Shown: positions 46,047-57,342 of the stretch, one piece after another
How the letters are laid out: each line of letters starts with the position of its first letter
Numbering within the stretch: position 1 is the first letter of the stretch
From: Nicotiana tabacum
Lineage: Eukaryota > Streptophyta > Magnoliopsida > Solanales > Solanaceae
DNA: 64,000 nucleotides
Direction of reading: 5' to 3'
Assembly (NCBI RefSeq): GCF_000715075.1
Contig: NC_134095.1
Span: 47,594,806-47,658,805 of the forward strand
Notes under the pieces: model-generated
The model's database searches: none
The model's input: only the letters and a program-made list of their open reading frames with translations
Told to the model about the DNA's origin: nothing
Program-made: the position numbers and the translations under genes

Positions 46047-48404
46047 TTACTTGGCTTGTATCTTTCTCCAGAGATCATCGGTCCCGGTTTCAGTGATGGT
46101 CGGCCGACCAGAGGCCTGCTTACTCGACTCAGCTAAATGCTCTGGAGTATAAATCCTGCCGGTTCTTGTCATACCCTGTGCTGTAACTGTTTCCCCGAAC
46201 TTAGCTTTCCCTTTCCTTCTCGCCTCGACTGTGTAATCCCAAGGTATGGCATTTGTATGGAACGGTGTTACGTCTGACATTGTTACTAGGATGGGCACCT
46301 TTACTCCTAACGGAGCATGTATTTTTGAGGGTAAAACCGCAACTTCAAACGGTGTGGGTGTGTTTGCTGGAGACCCAAACTCGACCTCAATTGGCGTTGA
46401 CGTCTTTGTGGGGGGTGGTGCTTCAAACTCAAATGGTACAGACATGTTTATCTCTGTATCCCCAGAAGGCTGAGTCTGGACTACAATGGGATTGAGTGGT
46501 GACTATTGGCTTCTTTGGTTCGTCACCCTCTGTGATTAAACCGATCGATCCTTTGGGATCCCAATCATCCTCTATTTCAATCATGTGAACACCTCCACCC
46601 TTATGGTCCGACGTTCGGAGTAGGCTCCTTTGCTACAATGATCTTGTTATCAATCAAAGTCTAGATCTTGTCTTTCAGAGAGCGGCATTCATCAATGGTA
46701 TGCCCTTTCATGCCGGAATGGTATGCACAAGATTTATTTGGATTGACCCATTGAGAAGGGTTTTCAGGGGTTATAGCAGGGATAGGGGTGACATAACCAG
46801 CAACTTTGAGCCTTTCGTACAGCTGGTCAGTCGGTTTAGCAATGGCAGTATACTCTTTGGGGGTCTACGGTAAGAATTTGGTCGAGGTCTAGGAAAGTTT
46901 TATCGTGTGGGAGGTGATTAATAGTGGGATGGCTGAGCATTGTAGGCTTGGTAGACATGTGCGGGTTGGGAATATCTGGGTGAAGTAGGTTGATATGTGG
47001 GAGGTGGGGATGATTGGTAAGTAGGAGGTGGAGTTTGGTAAAAGGGTGAGGGTGCTTGGTAATTCGGGGTAGGCTAATATGTGAGTGGAGGTAGCGGATA
47101 GGCTTGGTATTTGATAGGGGATTTGGCTCTTTGTGCAACCATCAAGGCACATACGTCCCTTTTCTTGGACGTAACACCAGACTGTAAAGCCTTATTGGTT
47201 GTTTGCAAAGCTTCAAAGTTTGTAACCATACCACTTTTGATGCTTTCCTCGATCCTTTCCCCTAGCTTGATGATGTCGGAAAATTTTTGGCCTTCAATCA
47301 ACATCAGCCTTTCATAGTACTGCGGGTCTTGAGCCTGGACAAAAAACTTTTTCATTTGTTCTTCTTCTAAAACAGGTCTGACCTTAGCAGTTTCTGATCT
47401 CCAGCGAGTGGCATACTCGCGGAATGTTTTGTGGGCTTCTTCTTTAAGTTCTAAATGTAGAACACATCTGGTGCATTTTCTGTGTTGAACCTGTCCATAA
47501 AGTCGGACGCCATACTCACCCAGTTAGACCATTTCTTCGGGTCTTGGCTAATGTACCAAGACAGAGCATCTCTCTTCAGACTCCTCATGAAAAGGTTCAT
47601 GCGCATCCTTTCGTCCTTCCCTACTCCGACCACCTTGTTGCAGTATGTTCTCAAGTGGACTCTCGGATCCCCTGTACCATCAAACATCTCAAACTTAGGA
47701 GGTTTGTACCCATCGATCAGTTCGACATCCGGTTGTATGCAAAGATCTTCGTAGTTCAACCCTTCAATCCCCTTACTTCCTTCGACACCCTGAATTCGAC
47801 TAGTCAATTTTTTGAGTTCTGCAGCCAGGTTCCTGATGAGTGAGTCTTTATCATCAGACTCGGGTGTGCTTGAGATAGGTTGGGTGGAGTGTGGCATGGT
47901 TTCCACATAAATGGGGGTGTTATGGTGGAAATGGTTATTTGTGGAATTTAGAGGTTCTGGGATGAGCAGTGGAGTATTGCTGGATGTGTGGCATGTATTA
48001 CAGTGGTGGTGAGGAGCGAGATGGTTTTATGGTTTTGGGATGTTTTGTGTAGGCATGGGGTTCTGAGTATTTGGAAAATTGATATCCAGAGTGGTGAGGG
48101 AAAATGACAAGTTTGCCAGATTCCGAACCTGATCAAGTTCCTCCTAAAATTTCAACAGCTTCTGCTCGAGTTGGGACGCACTTTCTTCGGAGACCTGAGC
48201 ACCATGAGTGACCTCTACTCGTTCAGTTGAGAATTCCGTTCTGTTGTTGTTCAAATCTTCCATCTTTCCTTTGTTCCTGCTTCTGATAGGACTAGGAGGA
48301 GGAGTGGGTGGAGGGCCCTTTGATCTTGTAGAATATGATGACGATGCCAGAGTGCACGAACTAACCTTTAGGGAGGGGAGTAAATAAACAATAAGTAAAA
48401 ACAA
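46047..48404 (-). pseudogene. Ogre gag
   Basis: Right to left: a coiled-coil N-terminus with ASQLEQKLLKF and, past a stop, EELDQVRNLANLSFS (48260-48090); LIRNLAAELKKLTSRIQGV (near 47830); the capsid domain with YKPPKFEMFDGTGDPRVHL, RSLKRDALSWYISQDPKKW and ASDFMDRF (to 47451); QAQDPQYYERLM and FSDIIKLGERIEE (47355-47074). A Pro/Tyr/Ser-rich linker follows, then a zinc-like CAYHSGMKGHTIDEC near 46720. The C-terminal segment reads TNAIPWDYTVEARRKGK and TRTGRIYTPEHLAE (46445-46047). Several stops and at least two frameshifts. Confidence 0.9.
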
Positions 48405-49696
48405 AAAGGTAACAAGTCAATGGGTATTATAAGAAAGTGTTGCGATATTTAAACACATAGTGCAAGAATGTAAATCACGTCCTAATTTGGGAGCCTCATT
48501 GTGCCCGAGGTAGGCCTAGCGACAAATTGATTTGGAGAACTTGGAATGCTAAATGCCTCATTTTATTGATAAAAAGTAGACGAATCCCAAGACAACAATA
48601 AATAACAAGGAATAAAATGTCACTAGTGGCCATTGACCTTATTACATTTCTTAAAGCAAAAGAGCAAGCTCCTATCTACTTGGTCCAAGAAGGACCTTCC
48701 TCAGGTTGAATGCTCTCATTGATCAAATCCTCCAGCTCGCGTAGGTTCACCAGTAAAAATGCTTTTGCCAAGTGTTCTCCTTCGTTTCCCTCAGCGTTTT
48801 AGCAGTCGGTGACTCTCTTCCTCACTTTTCCTTCCAATTCCAGCAGGCTGTATTTCAGATATTCCAACTTTTCGCTAGCTTTGGCGACCCTCTCTTTCCA
48901 CTCATTGACTTGGTCATTTGATGTGAGACTCCTCCACCAGTCTAGCAAGAATGGGGACGTGCTAACCATACTGAATCTGGGGACCTCGTTCTTCATTTTC
49001 TGCAAGACAAACAAGGTTAGGCCCTTACCCCCACCAGTCTCGACTATTTAACATCAACAATTAGCATGCAGCATTTAGTTCTCCAAATAAATGCACAGAA
49101 CGTGGTGATGTCCATTTGGGTTTTAGGTAAACCCAGTGGACTTTTGACTAGGCTATCTTAAAGAGTCATTATGCGAACAACATAACTGACTCGGCTAGGT
49201 TTGACCATGATGCAAGCACAATTAAATAGAGTAAGGTTTCTATGGGGTTTTAGACTGGTACCCTTGAGCGGATAACTCAAGGGGGAAAGGCACGGAACCG
49301 TCAACTACACCGTTGATCGACTGATTTTACAGCAAATACACCTTTTTTGGATTTAGGAGGTGATAATATCGGAAGAGCGCAACCACTCATTATAAGCATT
49401 GCTATGGTATTTTGTTTGGCACGAGTGAAATATGATATTGAGCATGATTATGCAATAATTAAAGCAGATTTTCACGTATTTGCACGTTAGGGAAGCAGTA
49501 AATACAACAGTTTTCATAACTTAAAGCGGTAGCAAAGGAAAGCAGAAAAGGAAAGTAATAAAGGGAGGAAACGAAGAGACAAGTCAGTTTTGCAGTAGGA
49601 GAGAGAATTAAATGCTTAAAGGTGTTAAACAAATAAAGGCACATATGAAATGTAAAGTCACAGTAATAAATTGAAATGGTAAAAGCCTAAAAGAAA
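48405..49696 (-). other. Ogre 5' leader with short ORF1-like remnant
   Basis: Between the PBS and gag. A 71-codon frame at 49014-48799 reads SPFLLDWWRSLTSNDQ then a coiled-coil-prone VAKASEKLEYLKYSLLELEG. Ogre elements carry an additional ORF1 of unknown function ahead of gag, and this may be its remnant. The rest of the leader (49020-49696) shows no coding sequence. Confidence 0.5.
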
Positions 49697-49714
49697 TCCC
49701 CAGCAGAGTTGCCA
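49697..49714 (-). other. Ogre primer binding site, tRNA-Arg type
   Basis: On the minus strand TGGCAACTCTGCTGGGGA, three bases inside the 5' LTR edge. It differs from the known Ogre site TGGCGACTCTGCTGGGGA by one G-to-A transition at a CpG. Confidence 0.92.
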
Positions 49715-49717
49715 TGC

Positions 49718-52700
49718 TGTCACACCCCCTTTTTCTCACGAAAATCGGGTTTGACATTTGGGAGGACAACTCATTCCCTTTTGGGAATTGGGTTTGAATT
49801 GAAGAGTTACCACCTAATGATTAAAGTGCATTAGGACACTAGGAGGGGTTTGTTTTGAGTAACAAGAAATTGGGTAAGGGCTTGAAATTATCCCAAGGGG
49901 AAGGTGTTAGGCACCCCTTAGGATCCACTTGTGTGGTTCCCGGCCAAACTATTGTTGCGACTTAAGTGCAAATAACACATAGGCAAATAAAGGCTTCAAA
50001 TAAGAGGGAATTTTCACGTAATGGTTACAAATGAACAAAAGTAAGAAAAAGAAACTAAAAGAGTTGATTTTCTTAAAAGAAATAGTTAAAAAAAATTTTT
50101 TAAAAGAAACAAAGAAAACAGGGGAAGAGGGTCCTAGGTTTATAAATAATATGGATCACCCCACACAATGCCCGGTAATCGCTCCTCGATGAGCGGTTAC
50201 ACGTGACATTATCGTATGGTCATCATATCCATATCTACCCTTCCCACCCCGTTAAGGTATTAAAGCGCAGATCGGTCTCGTTTACTTATTGCATGCTATT
50301 ACCCGCCCCAATCCTATCAGCCCCGGAGGTATTTGGGACTACTATTCCTAAAATGGAGGAGAGGTCAGGTTTATTTGTGGTTTCAAAGGTTAAAATACTA
50401 AGGCAATAAGCAAAAACATATATATAGCAAGTATGGGGAAGCACATAAACAAATAAAGCTCAAACAGACCTCCTTGAATCAGAGAAAAGCATATAGTTTA
50501 GCATGTCTTACACGTACTGATTAGGGTCTGATTAAACTTAAAAGTTGGGGCAGACTGATTTATTGCATATTTCAGATAAGAAGCCCGAATCAGGTCTGCC
50601 TACTGGTTGTAGTTAATAAAATCTGATTCAATTCATAAACTGTCCTATGGCTTGCCTAAGTGATAGACGAAACCTATAGGCATGATATCTACTGATTTCA
50701 GAAAAAGAAGAGGTATACTGATTTTAGAAAAGTTTGTCAGTTATTCAGGAAAAACGAGTTTTGACAAAAGATCATAAATTTTGCAGACATTAGACATTGT
50801 TGTTACTGGTTTTAGACTTATAAGCGAGTGAAACCTTTTAGACTTGGTTGATAGTTCCTATAGGCATGCTTTCTATGCGTTGCTGATTTTAAAAAAACCT
50901 TTGGACATAATAAGAATACAGAAACCCTATAGGCATGACATCTAATTGTAGTTGACTTTCAGAACCTATAGACATGTTCTCTACATGCATATGCAGAAGT
51001 CACGGTATATACATGAAAGTGCAGGTTCCCTATAGCATGGTATCTAAATGAGAATGCTGAAGTTCCTATAGACGTGGTAACTAAATGAGAATGCAGAAAA
51101 TCCTATAGACATGGCGACTAAATGCAGAAATCTTATAGGCATGGTAGCTATATGAAAAATGCAGAAATCTTATAGGCATGATAGCTATATAAAAAAATGC
51201 AGAAATCTTATAGGCATGGTAGTTATATGAAAAATGCAGAATCTTATAGGCATGGTAGCTATATGAAAAATGCAAGAATCTTATAGGCAGGTTATCTACC
51301 CTTTTTTACATGCATGGTTACCATTCCCTTTTCACTAACCATCCCCAAAAGTTATTACAAGTTATTATAGTCCAAATAAAATAAATAAAAACTACATTAG
51401 AAATTGAAAATTACAACCAAAGGGAGCCTGATTCAGACTTCCTGTCTGAAATATGAAGTAAACCAACTCTAAAGATCATGTTTCAAAGCCTTTCTCCCAC
51501 TTGGGTGTGTCAGAGTTCCCTAAGAGTTTCATAAGAACTCCGGGCAGTGCTTACACCCAAATGTATCACCATATTAAGCCAAAGTGCAGTGTGGAAGGGC
51601 CAGCCCTCAGGTGTCCAAGTTCAGAGGGAACTCAAGGTCCCAAGGCTCACAAGAGGGGGGCAGAACTTAGGAACTAAGAGAGAGTGTAAGTGTAGAATTC
51701 TGAAAGGGGGAAAGGGAAAAGGAAACATCACACATAGGGATATAGGAAATGGGGAATTGCAAGAGGTAAAAAAAAAAGTAGGCTAGTGGGCATAACCCAA
51801 CAATGGGAGATGCTGGCACACCCATAAGCCTACTAGAACACATTGTTTAGAGGTTAGGATCCCTTAAGGGATCAAGTTCAATCCATAGACAATACCTTGC
51901 ATATTTCCATGTCATAAACTATAACTCAAAGCACATAAAGAGAAATAGGGAATAGGGATTCATAGCAAAAACAAGCAAAAGGGAATCACCATGCTAGCTT
52001 AAGTATTTAACTCTGCAGAAGTAGTAAAGTAGGCATAGATGCAGAAAGTTGTAAGTAAACACATTGTAGGGATGCTGAAATTTGAAATTAGGACATACCA
52101 GTTTCAAAGAAACAAGTAAAGAAAAATGCAGTAGTCTAGTAAAAACCTCAGTGCAGACAAGAAGAGAGAGTTCTATTATGTGAGTAAGAGTTCAGAAGAG
52201 ATTGTGAATTGTGTCGTCTGCCGTGTGTGTTTGTGAAAAGGGTCATGCCCTTTATAGTGTATAAACCAAGTAGAAATAAGGTAAGAAATAATTGAAGAGC
52301 TGATTGTCAATCAATTACACAAGACTGCCTTTAGTTAAGGGATTCAGATTCAAACGGGTATAAACCAATTAAGGAAAGAAATTAATCAAACACTTTGCGC
52401 AAAGTAGGCAATTAGGGGTGAATACAAAAAAGTTATTTAAGGACAGGGTTTTTAAAATACACGGTTTGTACAAATAAGGTAAGCAAATCAATTAACAAAT
52501 AACAAATCAAAAGAGTCTGAGATTTTGCATGAATGAACCAAGTCAGAAGATGGGAAAGGTTTTTAACTTAAGGGAAATCAGCAAACAATGGAAAGGGAAT
52601 CAATTAGACCCATATTCAGAAGGAAGCAGGAACTAATCACAAATTCAAAAGCTACTTTAAAGGGAAGTCTATCATATATAAGGAGCATATGAACATGTTA

Positions 52701-54624
52701 AGCATGAAGGAAGACTATAGTGTCATTGTAAAGTCAGAAGAAAATCCAGTATAGAAAAGTTTAGCAAAAGGTCAGAGTTATATGAAAGCAAGGAATGGGT
52801 TTGAAAGAGTTAGGGGTTTTGAAATAAACCCTAAGTTCAATCAAATCATATAATCAGCTTGGCGAAACCCCCAAATTCTAGGGTTTCCACATTGAATCAA
52901 GTACAGAGATGAGAAGGCAAGTAGTTGAAACAGGTTCAGAGGTTTTAGAGTTGAAATCTCTTGCATGCTTCTTTCATCAATAGAAACTCATGAGAAAAAC
53001 ATGATAGCAAAGTAACATGCGAAACACAGTAGAAGCACTCAAAAGAAAAACACTGATAGGAACAGTAAAAGAAACAAGCTTAAGAGATTTTTCAGAAGAA
53101 ACTTAAACAGGGCTTAATAGAAGGAAAATAAGGAAACTTAAGAGCTTAGCAGGTAAATACAGTAGGAGAAACATGTTGGAACATAGTAGAAGACAAAAAG
53201 TATAAGAACACAGAAGAAAAGCATATAAGAGCATAGTATGGAAAACATGGTAGAAGAACATACATGCATGGAGTATATAAAACTCAGTAAAAGAACATAC
53301 AAGAACGGAGTGTAAAAACTCAGTAGAAGAACATACAAGAACGGAGTGTAAAAACTCAGTAGAAGAACATACAAGGTAGAAGATAACATAAGAACACAGT
53401 AGAGGCAAATAAACACAAAATATAAAGAAGAGAAAGTCAGGGAAACACTTAAACATTTTCAGAAAACCCTAGATCGGAAACGAAGCGATTTTGAAAGTAA
53501 TTTTTGAAAGAAAAGTTAGGGAAATTGTTTGAAAACTAAAGGAGCGCACAGATACACAACAGATCTAAGGAAATCGAAGAAAACCTCGAAGGGTTAGGAT
53601 TTCAAAAGAACCCTAGAAGTGAGATAGGCTTTGAAAGGTCACCGATCTGAGTCGGAGAGGTCCGAATCAGGCTCAAACCACCATGTTACGCCGGAGTAAA
53701 GCTGGAGATAGCCGTGGAACCTTGAATTGACAGAGGTCTGGGTGCAACCCTTCGAGGTCAGGCCTCGAATCTTCAGGTATCAGGCACGTGGGAGCAAGAG
53801 AAGGTGAGTATAAGACTCCCATAGCCTGAGAAGCCATGGATTCCGATGGGTTTCAAGGTGGAGGTGGCGGTAAGAGGCGGTTAGGGTTTGGGAATGTTCG
53901 AGAGAGTTTTAGAGTTCAGAGGCGGATGGTAGGTGAGAAATGAGAAGGTTAGGGTGGTCGTTTGGGTTAAAAAAGGTAAGAGTGAATAGGGGCCGTTGAT
54001 CTCAGAGATCAACGGCCAGGATGAGAGGGGTCTGGGTCGGGTAGGATTTAATCAGGTCAGGGGCGGGTTTAAATTAAAATTGGGTTGGGGAATTGAGATT
54101 GGGCATTGGGTTCATTTGGGGCTCAAATAAGGCTAAAATTGAAATAAACGGGGCTAACATTTAAATAGCCATTTTCCCCTTATTTATTTTATAAAAATAG
54201 TAAAATAATTTCTGGAAATAAATTAAAGGTAATAAATCGATTAATAATATGTAAATATTAAATTAAAAACACTGGACTCAAATTTGTAATTATAAACACA
54301 ATTAAATATTAAAATATGCTAAAATTGCAATTATATGCAATTTAACTTTAAAATGCTAAATAAATCTGTAAAAAAATGTGCAAAAATTACCTTAGCTATA
54401 TTTTGGTATAAATATGAGAATTCAATAAAGGAGTTACCAAAAATGATAATTTGGGAAATAATTATTGGTTTTTCTAATAAAATAAAGCGATAAATTGATT
54501 TAAAAATCTTTTAAAAATTGGAAAAATAATAAAACACTTGGACATGCTTATATATGCATACGTATGCTATTTTGAAAGTATTTTGCATATGAAAAATATA
54601 TAGGGAAAAAATTGGGTATCAACA
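49718..54624 (-). repeat. Ogre 5' LTR
   Basis: 4,907 bp from TGTCACACCCCC to GGGTATCAACA. It carries the CCTATAGGCATG tract at 50670-51300 and the ~36-bp repeat at 53130-53390, as in the other LTR. The next five bases (54625-54629, CTCAC) are the right target duplication. Confidence 0.95.
50670..51300 (-). repeat. CCTATAGGCATG repeat tract (5' LTR copy)
   Basis: Same degenerate motif series as 35250-35850, with the most regular units (about 36 bp, ATGCAGAAATCTTATAGGCA) at 51120-51290. The number of units appears similar in both LTRs. Confidence 0.85.
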
Positions 54625-54629
54625 CTCAC

Positions 54630-55787
54630 TCTATACCTCTCGGTAGCTTGAGTAACTTTGCCCTAATTGACTTTCTCAAGACCAATTGGGTGTCAAAATT
54701 GTGCAAGCAATATAGGCTCAAGTCGGGTATCACTATCTCTAGGTTTAACCCTTTAATTAGGGTTATACATTTCTTGATTACACCCCAATTCCTTGTTGGA
54801 CTGATTTTCCTAGACTCAAAGTTCTCTTTCTCAAGAAGAACTCAAGTCAAATAGGCACAAATTAGTGTTTGCAACCACTAATTCAACCAGAAAAACACAA
54901 ATCAGTCCAAATATCAACTACTCGTAAACATCTGAGTCTTAAATCAAAAGACCCATCAAATACCCACACTAGAGTTGAGCCACGACCCTAGCTAATGAGT
55001 CTAGCTACTTATAATAAAGAAAGAAAACAGAGAAATAGATGAAGAATAACCCATAAGATTTAATTATAAGCTAATAATTGAAGATTTTATAATAAACCCA
55101 CTATAAAATTACTCAAAATAGTTAAACACAGCCGTTCACGTGCTCTGGTCTTTCACAGATTACAAAAGATGCCCTAAAAATGGGAAAAGAAAGTATTTAT
55201 ACTAGGCCGAATTTTCTGGATAAAAATACCCCTGCGGGGGCACCGCGGACCGCAAGAAATGGAGTGCGGCCGCGGTGAGGCCTTTTGGCTTCAAACTCCG
55301 CTCTCTGAACTTGGCCACCGCGGGCCACATAAAATGCACCACGGCCTCGGTGGCTTCTACTGTAGTCCACACAAAAAGGACCGCGAACTACACTTTCATT
55401 ATCCTCCAAACTTCCAACTCTCTGAACCCCATCTTTGCAGACCGCACAAACTTGATTGCGGTCGCGGTGAGGCCACTGCGGTTCGCACAAAATGCTTTGC
55501 GACCGTAGTGCTTGAGGTTCCAAAATATGCACCTCTCTGAATCTCCTCACTACGGACCGCACTAAATGGAATGCGACCGCAGTGGATCTGTTGCACTGTG
55601 CTTGGACTTGTTCTTGGTACTTGTGTATGTTTCACTCCTTTTTTGCTGGTTTTGACTAATTGTCACCTTTTTTATCAAACCCTACAAACAAGTACAATGT
55701 GTAAGCCTTTGGGACTATTTTGTAAACATTTTTAATCAAAACACAAGTAAGAAGGAGTGTAAAATGAACCATAATGCCTAATTATCA
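54630..55787 (-). repeat. Athila-2 3' LTR, proximal part
   Basis: Resumes directly after the Ogre with TCTATACCTCTCGGTAGC and parallels the Athila-1 LTR (ACACCTCTCGGTAGAGAG). It ends CCTAATTATCA at 55787, next to ACTCCCCCAAAC, the complement of a polypurine tract. The GC-rich dyad cluster is at 55235-55590, with exact GCGGCCGC at 55266. Confidence 0.9.
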
Positions 55788-57337
55788 ACTCCCCCAAACA
55801 TAAGCTTTTGCTTGTCCTCAAGCAAACAAAAGAAGACCCACCTCCTTAAGAGTAAATCCAAGAAAGTTCACGTGACCTAAAGTGACCTCATCTAGCATCA
55901 ATTGGGACTAACCATTGCCCTCATTCAAATGAATCATTAACAACATTTGACCTTCTAAACACCATGGATTTATTGCGACACAAGAGCATCAAGAGTTGAC
56001 TCAACCCATCAAAGAAACTCTTTCTACTGCATTGGTCATTGTGGAACCCAAACTCATACTCCTCAACTCTCCCTAAGCAAACCTCACTTTTAGATTGTAG
56101 CGCTCAGAATGAGGATAGTGGAAACACACTCATCTCTCTCAAAGTATGGTCACAAGTCCGGATCTAAGTACCATAAGCTTGCCCCTTATGTGAGTTAATG
56201 TAAGCTTCATTCAGCTCAAGATCATATAGGGCTTTTGTGGAGATATAGTGAAGGCTTTTGGTTCAGGGTGGGAAATATTTGGTCTAAGTAGGTTCCATAT
56301 TCCCTTTAGCACTTCATTTGCTTCATTTTGGCACACATTCTCTTGACTTTTTAAGTTATTTGCTTCTTTATTAGGGGTTAGAGAGACACACTGTCACTCT
56401 TTCTTGTTATTTTCAAACCTTTTTCTCCTTTCTAAACATTCCACACCTTTCATCTCTTTTCTTTTATTGATTCCCCTCATTTCTTCTAGATTGTTCATTC
56501 TTTTTGACTTTTTGACTTTCTTTCTTTTTATTGCCTTGCCTTTTCTTCATTTTGTACCTTTTACTACTTTGTTGCATTCCTCGTCTCTCCCCCAAACTTA
56601 TGCTTTTGCCTTGTGCTAAGGAAAGATAGGGTGCCAAGAGAGGGTCTTTTTAGAACGGGTAAAGGCTTGTATCATGGTTTTTGAAAGAAAAAGGTCTATG
56701 GCTCTAAAGGGTTGACTAGGGATATTATTATTGGTAGGCTAATGGAAGATTTCAAGATATCATTCGGATTAAGGAGAGCCTATAATCACATCTCAAGTCA
56801 AACTACACTTAGGATTTCGCCTAGACAAACATTCAGGGCAAGTTCTAGACTAATGGCTCGGGACTTGGACTTGCAATTCAGATTCTCACCACACAAGCTA
56901 TGGGATTGCTAAAGAGACAGAGTCGGGGGCCCACAACAACCTTAGCTAATATTTGAGCAACAAAATGGTCCCGAAAAACTACCTGATGATTATCGGCCAA
57001 CACAAGAGTCTCAAGGTCACAACTTTCACCATCCTATACACAACAATTTGTTTTTTACCATAGGATCAAAGGAAAATGTGTTAGGCCCAAGTGAAGCTTA
57101 GCTTGAGGCACCATTACTCACTAGCTACTATTTACACAAAAATCAAAAAGATAATAGACTCAAACCCTTAAGAAGGTTGTCATGCCATCCATCATCAGAA
57201 AAAGACACCTGGTTCACACAAATTTTACCTTTGGAAAGAACCACGGCATTAAGAAAACCAAATGCTTATTAAACGCAAAACTCAAAATAAGAAGCTATCA
57301 AAATGAAATAAGAAGCTATGAAAGAGAAAATGCGGAA
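55788..57337 (-). other. Athila-2 3' non-coding region
   Basis: Colinear with Athila-1 17067-18640 (CTTGTCCTCAAGCAAAC, CACAAGAGCATCAAGAGTTG, CCCCAAACTTA). It has a pyrimidine-rich tract at 56395-56590 and no coding sequence. The region resumes at 60049 after the solo LTR. Confidence 0.8.
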
Positions 57338-57342
57338 AGTAG

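Larger units (their letters stand above)
34331..54624 (-). mobile_element. Ogre/Tat-type Ty3/gypsy retrotransposon, full length
   Basis: The element is 20,294 bp with LTRs of 4,845 and 4,907 bp (TGTCGCGCCCC or TGTCACACCCC to GGGTATCAACA), a tRNA-Arg-type PBS and a polypurine tract AAAGAGGGGCAGT. It is flanked by a perfect 5-bp target duplication CTCAC. Very long LTRs, the Arg PBS, a DGG-type protease, dual RNase H and a probable intron between protease and RT are the known signature of Ogre. The interrupted target is the Athila-2 3' LTR, which resumes at 54630 with TCTATACCTCTCGGTAGC. Confidence 0.95.
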
